Assembly: GCF_009002475.1 (NCBI RefSeq)
Contig: NZ_AP019860.1
Location: forward strand, 496,001-560,000
Origin: Candidatus Uabimicrobium amorphum
GTDB lineage: Bacteria > Planctomycetota > Uabimicrobiia > Uabimicrobiales > Uabimicrobiaceae
DNA: 64,000 nucleotides
Direction: 5' to 3'
Shown in pieces: positions 43,800-53,310 of this stretch; positions within the stretch are counted from its first letter, which is position 1; the number at the start of each line of letters is the position of its first letter. Under the pieces are notes generated by a model. The model was not told the origin of the DNA, did not search any database, and was given only the letters and a program-made list of their open reading frames with translations. A program made the position numbers and the translations under genes.

Positions 43800-45167
43800 A
43801 TGGATAATAAAAAAAACACGATATCACAAAAACAGACTGCAGACGTATCACAGAAGCAACAAACATTATTTGACGAAAATACACCTGATACATCTAACTT
43901 AGAACTAGATAGTTATCTGAAGAAAAACATTCCCGTTGCCGAAGTTGAATCCATTGGTAATGCCGAAGCATGTAAACCTTTTTTTCAACTATTCAAGGAA
44001 TTGACGCGAACAAATCTCAACGATTTTTTCATTAAGATGTCTGTTTTACTGCAACTTTCGAGTAACAAAGACAAAACATCCTGGACTCCACAGGAAATGG
44101 CACACGAATTCCATTGGATGCGACAAGAAGTTCGCAAGCGAATGATACAACAGCTCAGCCGCAGTGGCTGGTTAGTTTTTAACGAAGGTTCGTACGAAAT
44201 TACGCGTTTTGGCAAAAGTATTTTATCGGTTTTATCGGCGATGCCAAAAGACGAAAATATCGAAGATGCTTTGGGAGCGAACGTATCTTCTTTTTCATTG
44301 TTAGAAATGTCGCAGGATAGTAGTGACCCCTCCAGTAATTTACGTATGTTCATCAACGAACTGGTAAAAATTGACGAAGACATCGAATCTACCATTGCCA
44401 GTAAGTCAGAGTATCTAATTCGTAAAATGAATCGGCAGGTTCGTTCGCAGTTTGATGTCGCCATCAAATCAAGAGAGTATCTACAAAATGTTCGAACTGA
44501 AAGTTTTCGCAACTATCGGTTAAAGCAAAAAATTCACGAAAAACTTTCGCAGTTTCACTCGCGGGTTTCTCAGGTACAAAGAGCACAAAATGATCTTGTT
44601 GCACGAAAAATTATCTTAACCGACAAATCTTTAACACAACACGATGTCAACAGTTTTTTAGTCAATACCAATTTGCAAAAACTTGCCGAAATAGGTAAAG
44701 ACCTCATTGCACATCCCATTCATGTTCCTGATTTGGTTCCCGCACTCTTAGTGTATGAAACAGAATGGCAATTCGAAAAAGAACGTCCTCAGGACAATCG
44801 TCGCGGGTGGACAGATGAATTTGAGATGGCAAACGAAGCAGAAGATAACATTGGAGAGAATAATCAATTTTTAAGTTTCATTACTGAAATCGATTACACA
44901 CTTAGCAAAAACGATAGCGTTGCTTTAGAAAAGATAGTTCCCGCGGAAAATTGGGCAACCTCTGGTTTTCGTTTTTCGATGATTGCAGTTTTGGAGCACT
45001 CTGAATTACCTAAAGATATGGACATTGAAAATGGCGAGTCTGTTCCTAAGTTGCAAATACAGTCTTTTGACGATGGCCTGCAATTAGAAGTAGTCAAACT
45101 CAATGATTTTGTTACGGGTGTGAAAGAGATAACTAAAGGTGTTGTTACGAGAGAACAAAAGGAATAA
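43800..45167 (+). CDS. Kleisin-like subunit of an SMC complex (MukF/MksF-like)
   Basis: A 455-residue protein. Residues about 60-150 form a winged helix (SWTPQEMAHEFHWMRQEVRKRMIQQ, SGWLVFNEGSYEITRFGKSIL). A long helical middle follows (about 175-330), then a less structured acidic linker and a C-terminal domain. This N-terminal winged helix plus helical bundle matches MukF/MksF-type kleisins, which bridge the SMC heads. The N-terminal 30 residues are Gln/Thr-rich and probably disordered. It is first of three genes packed at 3- to 6-bp spacing, the other two encoding the KITE-like and SMC proteins. Assigned from context and pattern, not from a search. Confidence 0.7.
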   Translation: MDNKKNTISQKQTADVSQKQQTLFDENTPDTSNLELDSYLKKNIPVAEVESIGNAEACKPFFQLFKELTRTNLNDFFIKMSVLLQLSSNKDKTSWTPQEMAHEFHWMRQEVRKRMIQQLSRSGWLVFNEGSYEITRFGKSILSVLSAMPKDENIEDALGANVSSFSLLEMSQDSSDPSSNLRMFINELVKIDEDIESTIASKSEYLIRKMNRQVRSQFDVAIKSREYLQNVRTESFRNYRLKQKIHEKLSQFHSRVSQVQRAQNDLVARKIILTDKSLTQHDVNSFLVNTNLQKLAEIGKDLIAHPIHVPDLVPALLVYETEWQFEKERPQDNRRGWTDEFEMANEAEDNIGENNQFLSFITEIDYTLSKNDSVALEKIVPAENWATSGFRFSMIAVLEHSELPKDMDIENGESVPKLQIQSFDDGLQLEVVKLNDFVTGVKEITKGVVTREQKE

Positions 45168-45173
45168 AAAAAC

Positions 45174-45977
45174 ATGAATACAACATCCAATGAAGCGGCG
45201 ATTATCTGCGCGCGTTTACTGCGACAAGGTTACGTGCATAAATCAGAGTTTCCACAATTAGAGTTAAACGATCTTCTTTTGACAAGTGTGCGCGATCGTT
45301 TGCAAGATGTGGGCATGGAACTTGTTATGAACTCATATTCTGACTTTTATGCCGTCAAACTCACTCGAGATAGCCAGGACACAATTGAAGAATCCAACAA
45401 CCTCAGTTTGAAAAGCAACGAAGTCGCCATGCTAGTGATTTTGTGGAGTAAGCTCATTTTGCCTAAACGTACACAGGCGCAAAAAGCTTTAGACGAAGCC
45501 TTGGCTAAAAAGAAAGCTGCTCTGGAAAATCAAAGCGAAGAGCCAGAAGAACCACAAGAAATTCCCACTGTTCAACAAGATTTTTTTCAAGAGCAGAAAA
45601 AACCACGTAAGAAAAAGAAAAAGGACCCGAATCGCATTTATGTGGAGCTTTCTGAGCTATATGCTGAATTTGGCAAACAATTTGGGAGCAAAACTTCCTT
45701 TAAGTCGACTGTTTCGCGCCTGAGTAATTTGAAATTTATTCACATGCACAATGAGATCATCACCGAAGGCGTTTTTCTCGATCTACTTATTGATGGACAG
45801 CAAATGGGTAATGAGATAAAGAAATCGGCTCTTGCTTATAAATTAGCAGGTGTTAGCGATGATGCTGAGTGGGAAGAGGACATAGAAGAAGACTTAGAAG
45901 GTGAAGATGAATTTATTGATTTGGCAGATGAGCTAGTTATTTCGGAAATTCAAATTAAACAAGATGAGGAATCATAA
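45174..45977 (+). CDS. KITE/MksE-like subunit of an SMC complex
   Basis: A 267-residue acidic protein. Two winged-helix-like halves (residues 3-85 and about 155-220) flank a charged linker with a basic run (KKPRKKKKKDP). It ends in an acidic tail (EEDIEEDLEGEDEFIDLADE). Size, position between kleisin and SMC genes, and the double winged-helix layout fit MukE/MksE/ScpB-type KITE proteins. It lies 6 bp after the kleisin gene and 3 bp before the SMC gene. Confidence 0.65.
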   Translation: MNTTSNEAAIICARLLRQGYVHKSEFPQLELNDLLLTSVRDRLQDVGMELVMNSYSDFYAVKLTRDSQDTIEESNNLSLKSNEVAMLVILWSKLILPKRTQAQKALDEALAKKKAALENQSEEPEEPQEIPTVQQDFFQEQKKPRKKKKKDPNRIYVELSELYAEFGKQFGSKTSFKSTVSRLSNLKFIHMHNEIITEGVFLDLLIDGQQMGNEIKKSALAYKLAGVSDDAEWEEDIEEDLEGEDEFIDLADELVISEIQIKQDEES

Positions 45978-45980
45978 AAC

Positions 45981-48770
45981 ATGTTTCGTTTTAAATCATT
46001 AGAGTTGATGAATTGGGATTGCTATCCAAACTATCGCGTACCCATGGATGGAGAAATTATACTACTCATCGGACAAAATGGTAGTGGGAAAACTACCTTT
46101 CTCGACGCCCTTCGCGTATTGCTAAACGGTCCGAGATTAAGTAAAAGTAGAACACTCCATCATTATATACGTAAAGATGTCGAAACTGCAATGATCCGCG
46201 GGGTTGTGACGAATACCCTTGTAGGGGATCGACGAACTTTTTCTCATCTCGGTATTTATGGAGAGGTAGATGTTTCTATTATCTGCATTATCCGTAACAA
46301 GGGAAATCGCAAGATTGAAAAAGAGTATTTCATTGTTAAGGGTGACCCGCCGATTGAAAAAATTAAAGATTTCAAGAACGGGATGCGACCTCTACAATAC
46401 TCAAAACAACTTGAAGATGCTGGTGTTTCGCGTTCGACACTACAACTTATTGCTCTAGAACAAGGGCAAACAGACCGCATAGGTCAACTCAATGCGAATC
46501 AACTACTACAGTTGGTGATGGATATTACTGGAAATAAGGAAATTATTAAACGTTATGAAGATGCACGGCAAAATTACCGCCGCGCCTCTCAGCAACTGCT
46601 GGAATTAAAAACAGAGTATAACAAAATACAGTTACAAACCGCAGAGTTAGAGAAACAAGCCTCAGAAGCCGAGGCATATAAGTCATTTCTTGATGAAAAG
46701 AAGGTGATTGAGACGGAAAAACTTCCGATTTCTAAATGGTATCACATTTTAGATAATCTGCACAAACTAGAACGCAACTATGCCGAGAAACTAGAATTAA
46801 AGGTTGTTGCTGAAAAGCAATCAAAAGGTGTACGTGAAGAGCAGGAAAAGTTGAAAACGTTGCGTGAGCTTATCCAAAAAGATCAAAACGAGTTACGAGG
46901 CACACAGCAAAAACACGAAAAAGAACTCAATGCGTTACACCAAAAAATTGGAAAGTGTCACTCGGAATGGCAACGTTTAGAGGAACTCCGCAAAGCATCT
47001 CTAGATACAAATGTCGCGGAATCTCCACAAGAGCTTAAGGCAAAACAAGAGGAAGTTCAGCTTTCGTACTTCCAAAGTAAAAATGCCCTTGGGGAAGTAG
47101 AAAAAAAACTTTCGACATTGAAAAAAGAACTAGCGACGCTAGAAGAAAGCCCACTTCCTACTTATCCTGATGAGATCTATAATTTTCGCGAAATTCTCGA
47201 TGAAGCGGGAATTGATCACCTACTTTTTGCAGAGTGTATCGAAATTCTTGAACCGAAATGGCAGCTAGCTATCGAGGCTTTTTTGGGGCGAGAACGCTTT
47301 TCAGTTTTTGTAGATGAACACGACTTTTTGCAAGCAAAGAAAATCGGGGAAAGAAATCGTTATGCTTTTTATATCTCTCCCTATGGAGAAACGGAAATTC
47401 CCACACAAATACGCACCAACTCTATTTTAGCACAGTTGCAAATAGCCGATGAACGCATTGCCGAACGCTTAGTACCCCTTAAAGATATATTGTTAGTGGA
47501 TAGTGTGCAAGAAGGACACAAGCACAAAAAGCACATCACAATAACGCAGTCGGGTTATCGCCAAGACAAGCGCGGCGGGATATTTATTGCCCATAAAATT
47601 CGCTTTTACTGCGGAGGGCTTGCTGTAGAGCAGCAAATCCAGGAAGTCGAAGAAGCCATTGAACGCGAAAAAGAAAAAATACCCAATCTGCAAGTAAAGT
47701 TAAGTTTGGCGAGCGAGCAAAAGAGAAAGATCGACGAAAAGCTCAAAATCATCCGCCGTAAGGAAGAATGGTTGTCCTCGAAAGATAAGTATGATGAGGT
47801 AAAAAAAGAAGGTGACAAGTATCTTGCGGAATCGGAAAAAATCAATGAAGAGCGACGAAAAATTCTCAAAGATATAGACCTGCTCAACGAAAAAGTCAAT
47901 CAAAACTTTGCGGCGTACCAGCAAGCAGAAAAAGAGTTTGCGCGTATGCAGAGAGACCAAAAAGCATTGCAAGAAGAAATGCACAACGTGGAACAAAAAA
48001 TCTTACAACTACGCTGGCAAAAAGAAGAGCTTGAAAAAGAAATCCCCTCGGATATTCGTACCGGATACACTCGTGAAGATGTCGAAGATCGCGATTGGTT
48101 AGAGCATAAGATGAAAGAACTATTTGCCAAGATAGAAAACTATGTTGGTTGTAAGGAACTTGAAAAAATTGCTCTTTTTGAACATGAAACAAAAGAACTC
48201 AAAAAGAAAAAGTTGCAATTGGTGCGCCAAGAAAATGACTATCAGCATCGATCCGACGAGTTAGAGAAGTGTCGTGAGGATTATCGCGAAATGATCATCC
48301 ATACGATTGATTTTTACAATAAATCGGTAAAACACCTTGCTTCTTTAGCGGGATGTAAGATGCGCGTCTTTTTAGAAATGGGTAATGCGGAAAGTCTGAT
48401 TGAAGATTCGCGTATGGAAGTGCGCGTGGCTTTTGACCAAAAGCGTGAGGTGAACATTCGCGACAAGTCTCTCTCTGGTGGGCAAGATGTTATCGCAAGT
48501 TTGATTCTTCTCGTAGCTCTTTCGCGTATGGAACAAGACCAGGCCAGTGGATTTTTTATCATGGATGAACACAATGCTCACCTTGATACGGTAAGAATTG
48601 TAGAGGTAGGAAGGTTCTTGCGTTCTACAAAGGCTCAGTTTGTTTTGACAACACCCACTACAGAAAACGTTTCTGCGTTGTCAGTGGCGGACTTAATTTT
48701 GTCTTTTACCAAAAAATCAAACAAGTCGCCGTATGCACCTAAGCCGCGTTTTATCCGTCGTTTAAATTAG
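45981..48770 (+). CDS. SMC-like ATPase (MukB/MksB-type)
   Basis: A 929-residue SMC protein. N-terminal head: GQNGSGKTTF (Walker A, residues 31-40) and Q-loop region LIALEQGQTDRIGQLNANQ. Coiled coil about 190-400. A hinge-like globular part lies about 410-550 (LLFAECIEILEPKWQLAIEA). A second coiled coil runs to about 780. The C-terminal head has LSGGQDVIASLILL (signature) and FFIMDEHNAHLD (Walker B with catalytic Glu). It is shorter than classical SMC (about 1,150), in the MksB range. It ends KPRFIRRLN. It forms a condensin-like complex with the two preceding products. No JetD-like nuclease gene follows. Confidence 0.85.
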   Translation: MFRFKSLELMNWDCYPNYRVPMDGEIILLIGQNGSGKTTFLDALRVLLNGPRLSKSRTLHHYIRKDVETAMIRGVVTNTLVGDRRTFSHLGIYGEVDVSIICIIRNKGNRKIEKEYFIVKGDPPIEKIKDFKNGMRPLQYSKQLEDAGVSRSTLQLIALEQGQTDRIGQLNANQLLQLVMDITGNKEIIKRYEDARQNYRRASQQLLELKTEYNKIQLQTAELEKQASEAEAYKSFLDEKKVIETEKLPISKWYHILDNLHKLERNYAEKLELKVVAEKQSKGVREEQEKLKTLRELIQKDQNELRGTQQKHEKELNALHQKIGKCHSEWQRLEELRKASLDTNVAESPQELKAKQEEVQLSYFQSKNALGEVEKKLSTLKKELATLEESPLPTYPDEIYNFREILDEAGIDHLLFAECIEILEPKWQLAIEAFLGRERFSVFVDEHDFLQAKKIGERNRYAFYISPYGETEIPTQIRTNSILAQLQIADERIAERLVPLKDILLVDSVQEGHKHKKHITITQSGYRQDKRGGIFIAHKIRFYCGGLAVEQQIQEVEEAIEREKEKIPNLQVKLSLASEQKRKIDEKLKIIRRKEEWLSSKDKYDEVKKEGDKYLAESEKINEERRKILKDIDLLNEKVNQNFAAYQQAEKEFARMQRDQKALQEEMHNVEQKILQLRWQKEELEKEIPSDIRTGYTREDVEDRDWLEHKMKELFAKIENYVGCKELEKIALFEHETKELKKKKLQLVRQENDYQHRSDELEKCREDYREMIIHTIDFYNKSVKHLASLAGCKMRVFLEMGNAESLIEDSRMEVRVAFDQKREVNIRDKSLSGGQDVIASLILLVALSRMEQDQASGFFIMDEHNAHLDTVRIVEVGRFLRSTKAQFVLTTPTTENVSALSVADLILSFTKKSNKSPYAPKPRFIRRLN

Positions 48771-49185
48771 AAACTATCACGAAGTGTTCTGGAACTACAA
48801 AACTACCATCGGAGTGTTCTCTGAAACTACAAAACAAAATGGTTTTGCAATTTTGACCGTAAGTAATAACTGTGCAAAACTTTATACGACCAAATTGTAC
48901 AATCCCAACAGCAAGTTGAAGTAGTTTCATTTTAATAAAACAACAGCGAGCTGTCGGGCACCTAGATCCCTGACTTGATCAGGGATCCAGGTGCTTTGAA
49001 GTTTACTTCATATTGTGGATTCCTGCTTTCGCAGGAATGACACCTTGTGGTAGTTCAGTCTCAATAAAATTGAAGTTTACTTCAGAGAACGGTCATTTTC
49101 GCGTAGCGGGATGACACTCGGGTTTCGTTTTTCAGTTTCACAGAAAAAGAAGCTGTATTCGATGGAACCAACAAGCTAAAACGCT
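48771..49185. other. Repeat-filled intergenic region
   Basis: No gene is seen. It contains two inverted modules of the dispersed repeat family separated by about 150 bases of unrelated AT-rich sequence. Convergent genes flank it. Confidence 0.7.
48788..49120. repeat. Dispersed palindromic repeat, copy 3 (inverted, split)
   Basis: From 48788 the sequence tctggaactacaaaactacc matches the reverse complement of the end of copy 2. From about 48960 to 49100 it matches the reverse complement of 19550-19675, with both palindromes (tccctgacttgatcaggga and ATTCCTGCTTTCGCAGGAAT). The intervening segment (about 48835-48950) is absent from copy 2. Confidence 0.78.
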
Positions 49186-50088
49186 TTACTTATATGCCTC
49201 TAACAACACCTCAATACGCGTGTGGTATTTAGATAATGGAAAATCTTTACGTGAGGTTTTTCGTGCTTTTTGCAATAACGCGACATTTTGCGGGGCAGCC
49301 ATAGAAATTGATGATTCAATTGCTGCTTTACGCACTTCTCTATTCGGATCTGACAACGCTCGTTCTATGGTTGTGGCACTTTCCTTATTCCACCTAATAT
49401 CCCCTAAAGCATTCACAATATAAAAGCGTATCCCATATTGCTCGTCTTGAGAATCTGTTTTTGCCTTTTCAGATAAATTGTTATACAAATTGGCAAGTGG
49501 AGTTATGGCTTGCTGATTTTTGATTTCACCCAAAGTCTCGATGACGCGACGTTGAAAAGACGCGTCGCCACGTCCGACATTTTCGATAAGTGCTGGAAGA
49601 GCGGGTTTTCCAATTTTTGCTAGGGTTTTTGAACATTGAATTTTCCCGGTTGTCCCCAACTTAGGAACCGCCATTGTCGCAATTAAAAACGGAACGGCAA
49701 ATTCTTTTTGCTGGGACAATTCATAGCGAGCCGCGCGCCAATGTTTTTCAATGTCTCCCACCGATTGTCTTCCTGCAGCGAAAAATTTAATGAAAAATAA
49801 GCACAACGCTTTTTTGGCCATTGGTCCTTTTGCAATTATTTTCTGCCGGGACGCACTCCAGGCACTTTTATTCCCTGTGTAGTAAACATCTAGTAAAGAA
49901 CGAATTTCGTTTATCTCTTGTTGTGATAATGTCGCGTTTTGTGTACCTTCCGGTAATCTAACGATGATCTCACCGCCTGAAACCTGTTGGCTGTTTGTTG
50001 CTTTGATACTGCTGGTAGATGAGGCGGACGATTGTGTTTTGCAACCACCTATGATAATTACCAGTAGAGCTATCCATATTTTATTCAC
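49186..50088 (-). CDS. HEAT-repeat lipoprotein
   Basis: A 300-residue lipoprotein: signal KIWIALLVIIIGGC with lipobox IGGC, a Ser-rich spacer, then a helical region with HEAT/armadillo repeats (CSKTLAKIGKPALPALIENV, FQRRVIETLGEIKNQQAITPL, FYIVNALGDIRW, DPNREVRKAAIESSISM). Such repeats make curved protein-binding surfaces in the periplasm. The start is most likely GTG 50088, with AAGGAG six bases upstream, placing it 10 bp after the upstream gene. An upstream ATG at 50118 would bury the lipobox deeper and overlap the previous gene. Confidence 0.78.
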   Translation of the reverse strand: MNKIWIALLVIIIGGCKTQSSASSTSSIKATNSQQVSGGEIIVRLPEGTQNATLSQQEINEIRSLLDVYYTGNKSAWSASRQKIIAKGPMAKKALCLFFIKFFAAGRQSVGDIEKHWRAARYELSQQKEFAVPFLIATMAVPKLGTTGKIQCSKTLAKIGKPALPALIENVGRGDASFQRRVIETLGEIKNQQAITPLANLYNNLSEKAKTDSQDEQYGIRFYIVNALGDIRWNKESATTIERALSDPNREVRKAAIESSISMAAPQNVALLQKARKTSRKDFPLSKYHTRIEVLLEAYK

Positions 50089-50098
50089 CACCCACTCC

Positions 50099-51028
50099 TT
50101 ATCGTATATCTTTACCAATCAGTTTCTCTTCCAGCCAATCACCTTGACGTGCAATATACTCGATGGCATCTATGATGAGACTTTTCAACTGGAGCGCTTG
50201 AATAGAATATGTTTGAGTAATCACATAAAATTCTTCGTCATTTATTGTGGTAATGCCAATGCCACCAAAAGTCAATTTGGGATTGAGCTTTAGGAAAATA
50301 CGATTGTTTTTTTCTCCCTCTACGGGCGCACATATGGTCGCAATGGTTATGAGGTCGTTACCTTTGTCATCCTTGCCCGAAAAAGTCACGATAATATTTT
50401 GTTTGCGACCTTCGGGAAGAGGGACGCGAAGTAGATAACCATTATCGATTCTCTTATAGGGAATTCCGAACTTTTGTGCGAGTTGCTTTATGATCGTTTT
50501 TGTTTGGTTTTCGGGCGTTATTTTTTCTTTTTCGAGATTGAATTCGATTTGTTGCGTATATTGTTTTACCAGCATGGCCTGCTTGGATAAGATTTCGGTT
50601 CGCGTTTCGGAAACTTCTGAAGGAAGCGCGATATCAATCAAGATAACGTCATTACTATTTTCATAATACAAATTTGTATTAAACCACAAACGACAACTTT
50701 CTATGTCTTGGTAAACTGAAAACAGCAATCCGCCTATAATCGTTTGCTGAGACTGTAAAGTATCTTCAAGATAATCGTCTGGTGCAACCGCATCGCAAAA
50801 ATAACCTTCTGTATCTTCCAAATAGAATTGTTTAAAAGTAATTGGTTGTTGACCAACATCGGTAAATGTAACTCTTATTTTTATATAAATAAGATCTTTT
50901 TCGGCTTTGAGTTCTTTTTTTCGCATCCATTGGCTACATTTATTGGCCTTAACAACATCGTTTCCTTCCAATACATCCTCAATGGCAAACTTGTATTTCT
51001 GTTTTACATTATCAAGTGTTAACGACAT
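50099..51028 (-). CDS. Two-domain protein: DUF4352-like and CesT/YbjN-like
   Basis: A 309-residue soluble protein without a signal peptide. Residues 1-150 have an Ig-like pattern seen in DUF4352/TRF2-type domains (YIKIRVTFTDVGQQPITFKQFYLEDTEG). Residues about 165-309 alternate helices and strands as in CesT/YbjN secretion-chaperone folds (GIPYKRIDNGYLLRVPLPEGR, AIEYIARQGDWLEEKL). Both assignments rest on pattern only. It lies between the HEAT lipoprotein gene and rho, all on the minus strand with short spacing. Confidence 0.5.
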   Translation of the reverse strand: MSLTLDNVKQKYKFAIEDVLEGNDVVKANKCSQWMRKKELKAEKDLIYIKIRVTFTDVGQQPITFKQFYLEDTEGYFCDAVAPDDYLEDTLQSQQTIIGGLLFSVYQDIESCRLWFNTNLYYENSNDVILIDIALPSEVSETRTEILSKQAMLVKQYTQQIEFNLEKEKITPENQTKTIIKQLAQKFGIPYKRIDNGYLLRVPLPEGRKQNIIVTFSGKDDKGNDLITIATICAPVEGEKNNRIFLKLNPKLTFGGIGITTINDEEFYVITQTYSIQALQLKSLIIDAIEYIARQGDWLEEKLIGKDIR

Positions 51029-51037
51029 AGAATTCCT

Positions 51038-52414
51038 TTACGAAACATCTAACGACATTAAAAACTCAGCATTACTACTCGTTTTTTGTAAGTTTTCTTT
51101 TAAGCGTTCTATTGCTTCCAGAGAGTCCATTTCGTTTGCCAAGAATTTACGTAGCAACCACATTCTTTTTAGCTCTTCTGGATCGCACAACAATTCTTCT
51201 TTTCTTGTACCTGAGCGTGTGATGTCTATCGATGGGAAAATACGTTTGTCAGCAAGTTTGCGGTCGAGATGCAATTCCATATTCCCCGTACCTTTAAACT
51301 CTTCAAAAATAACATCGTCCATCTTGCTGCCTGTTTCAATGAGAGCTGTGGCAAGTATAGTAAGGCTTCCACCTTCTTCAATGTTACGTGCTGCCCCAAA
51401 AAATCTTTTTGGTTTTTGTAAACCAGAAGCATCGATACCACCAGTTAAGATTTTTCCTGAATGCGGAGCTTCTGTGTTGTAAGCACGGCCCAGTCTTGTG
51501 ATGGAGTCAAGAAGAATCAGAACGTCTTTTCCATATTCTACCATACGTTTGGCTTTTTCAATGACCATTTCCGCTACCTGAATGTGACGACTTGCCGGTT
51601 CATCAAAGGTTGAACTAATCACTTCGCCTTTTACCGAACGTTGCATGTCCGTTACTTCCTCAGGTCTTTCGTCGATGAGAAGTACAATGAGATATATTTC
51701 TGGGTGATTTTTGGTAATCGCGTTAGCGATTTTTTGCAAAAGGACTGTTTTTCCTGTTCTTGGTGGAGCAACGATAAGACCCCGTTGTCCTTTACCAATA
51801 GGAGTGATTAGATCCATAATGCGCATATTGAGTTCATCTGTGTCCGTTTCCAGCATAATTCGTTCTTCTGGATGGAGTGGGGTTAAATCGTCGAAAACAC
51901 TTTTTTCCGTTAGCTTTTCTGGGTCCTCATAGTTGATCGCTTCTACTCGTAACAATGCAAAATAGCGTTCATTGTCTTTGGGGGGACGAATTTGACCAGA
52001 AACGGTTGCTCCCGTTCGAATACCAAAACGTCTGATTTGTGAAGGTGAAATGTAGATATCATCGGGACAAGGTAAGTAATTGTATTGTGGCGAACGCAAA
52101 AAACCAAAGCCATCTGGTAATACTTCAACAACGCCTTCTCCATACATTAGGCCATTTTGCTTGACGCGTTCTTTGAGTATTTTGAATATAAGTTCTTGTT
52201 TTTTCAAGCCTGTGTATTCTTTTATACCTTCTTTTTTGGCGGTAGAATGGAGCTGGCTAATTGTCATTTTCTGCAATTCAGTGATGTGTAGATCACCTTT
52301 TTTTAAGTCTTCGTAAACATCACCGTGGTTTTCTTCGCTTGGATTTTCTTGAGGCTTTTTTGTGGACTTTCGACGTGCATTTCTTTCATCATTGTGATCA
52401 TTTTTCGAAGTCAT
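51038..52414 (-). CDS. rho: Transcription termination factor Rho
   Basis: A 458-residue hexameric RNA helicase ending transcription. After a basic, disordered N-terminus ([19 protein letters not shown]) comes the Rho N-terminal helical domain ([19 protein letters not shown]), then the RNA-binding CSD ([17 protein letters not shown]). The ATPase has Walker [13 protein letters not shown], Walker [17 protein letters not shown] and the Q/R loops ([20 protein letters not shown]). The length is normal. It follows coaE after a 173-bp gap, an arrangement seen in many bacteria. Confidence 0.97.
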   Translation of the reverse strand: MTSKNDHNDERNARRKSTKKPQENPSEENHGDVYEDLKKGDLHITELQKMTISQLHSTAKKEGIKEYTGLKKQELIFKILKERVKQNGLMYGEGVVEVLPDGFGFLRSPQYNYLPCPDDIYISPSQIRRFGIRTGATVSGQIRPPKDNERYFALLRVEAINYEDPEKLTEKSVFDDLTPLHPEERIMLETDTDELNMRIMDLITPIGKGQRGLIVAPPRTGKTVLLQKIANAITKNHPEIYLIVLLIDERPEEVTDMQRSVKGEVISSTFDEPASRHIQVAEMVIEKAKRMVEYGKDVLILLDSITRLGRAYNTEAPHSGKILTGGIDASGLQKPKRFFGAARNIEEGGSLTILATALIETGSKMDDVIFEEFKGTGNMELHLDRKLADKRIFPSIDITRSGTRKEELLCDPEELKRMWLLRKFLANEMDSLEAIERLKENLQKTSSNAEFLMSLDVS

Positions 52415-52587
52415 ATAATTACTTTCTATAAGTTGATGTGGAAAAGTGGTTTGTCAAATGAGGTGACAAAGCTAATCATTTTTTATCATAATTAGGTGTT
52501 ATTCATGCATTACATACACGAGCTCTGTTCATACTTTTGATTCTAAATGGTGGAGTAATGAAATGAAGAATGGCTGTTCTCAACAAT

Positions 52588-53310
52588 TTACCTTGGAAGC
52601 TGAAGCCAAATGTCTTTTACTTGCTGTTCCATTTTCTGTTGATTTTCATTTTCAATAACGTAGTTGGAGTTTTGCTTTTTTACCAGCAAATCGCTTTGGA
52701 ATTTTTCGCGTCGATCTAATTCATCGTTGTTCCAACCTCTATTTGTTTCTGCACGTTTACGGCGTAATTCAATAGGGGTATCGATAAAAATCAACGTATC
52801 CACTCCTTGGTGAAGGCCATTTTCCCATAACAAAGGGGCATCTATTATTACCACAGTCTTTTCGTGGTGTACTTTCATGTGGGTGTCGACAAAGGCCAAC
52901 TTGGCATCTTTATCTTCCAGTTTTAAGTCTGGGCCTGTCTCTACAACAACTTTTTCTTTCCCTTTACTTGCAATATCCTCTAACATATTTTTTATCCGCA
53001 ATCGTACGAGGGGATGAAGAATACTTTCAAGTTTTTTCAAGTTGTCCCTGGAAGAAAAAACATGTTGGGCAAGCAATTTTTTATCAAAATTTGCATTGGG
53101 AAAGATATGAGGGAATGTTTCACCTATCTGTTGTTGGGTATTTTTCTCTTGTAGGATTTCGCGTACAACTAAATCGGCATTGATTACATGAGCACCATAC
53201 TTGGCAAATTCATTTGTTACTGTTGTTTTTCCTGAAGCTATACCACCCATTACACCTAAAATGAGCAAATTTTCTCTGTTATTAAAACGAAAGACATCTA
53301 AGCTTTCCAT
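52588..53310 (-). CDS. coaE: Dephospho-CoA kinase
   Basis: A 240-residue P-loop kinase catalysing the last step of coenzyme A synthesis. P-loop GVMGGIASGKTTVTNEF, the CoA-site motif HVINADLVVREIL, LLWENGLHQGVDTLIFIDTP and the lid segment with RAETNRGWNNDELDRREKFQSD are all present. It is longer than the usual 200 residues by an insertion around residues 115-145 (GKEKVVVETGPDLKLEDKD). It is separated from rho by an AT-rich 173-bp interval without a clear terminator. Confidence 0.93.
   Translation of the reverse strand: MESLDVFRFNNRENLLILGVMGGIASGKTTVTNEFAKYGAHVINADLVVREILQEKNTQQQIGETFPHIFPNANFDKKLLAQHVFSSRDNLKKLESILHPLVRLRIKNMLEDIASKGKEKVVVETGPDLKLEDKDAKLAFVDTHMKVHHEKTVVIIDAPLLWENGLHQGVDTLIFIDTPIELRRKRAETNRGWNNDELDRREKFQSDLLVKKQNSNYVIENENQQKMEQQVKDIWLQLPR

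Noticed and set aside
43800..48770. Wadjet (JetABCD) defence system
   Set aside because: No JetD/TOPRIM nuclease gene follows or precedes; the next gene is a HEAT lipoprotein on the other strand. Kept as an Mks-like complex.
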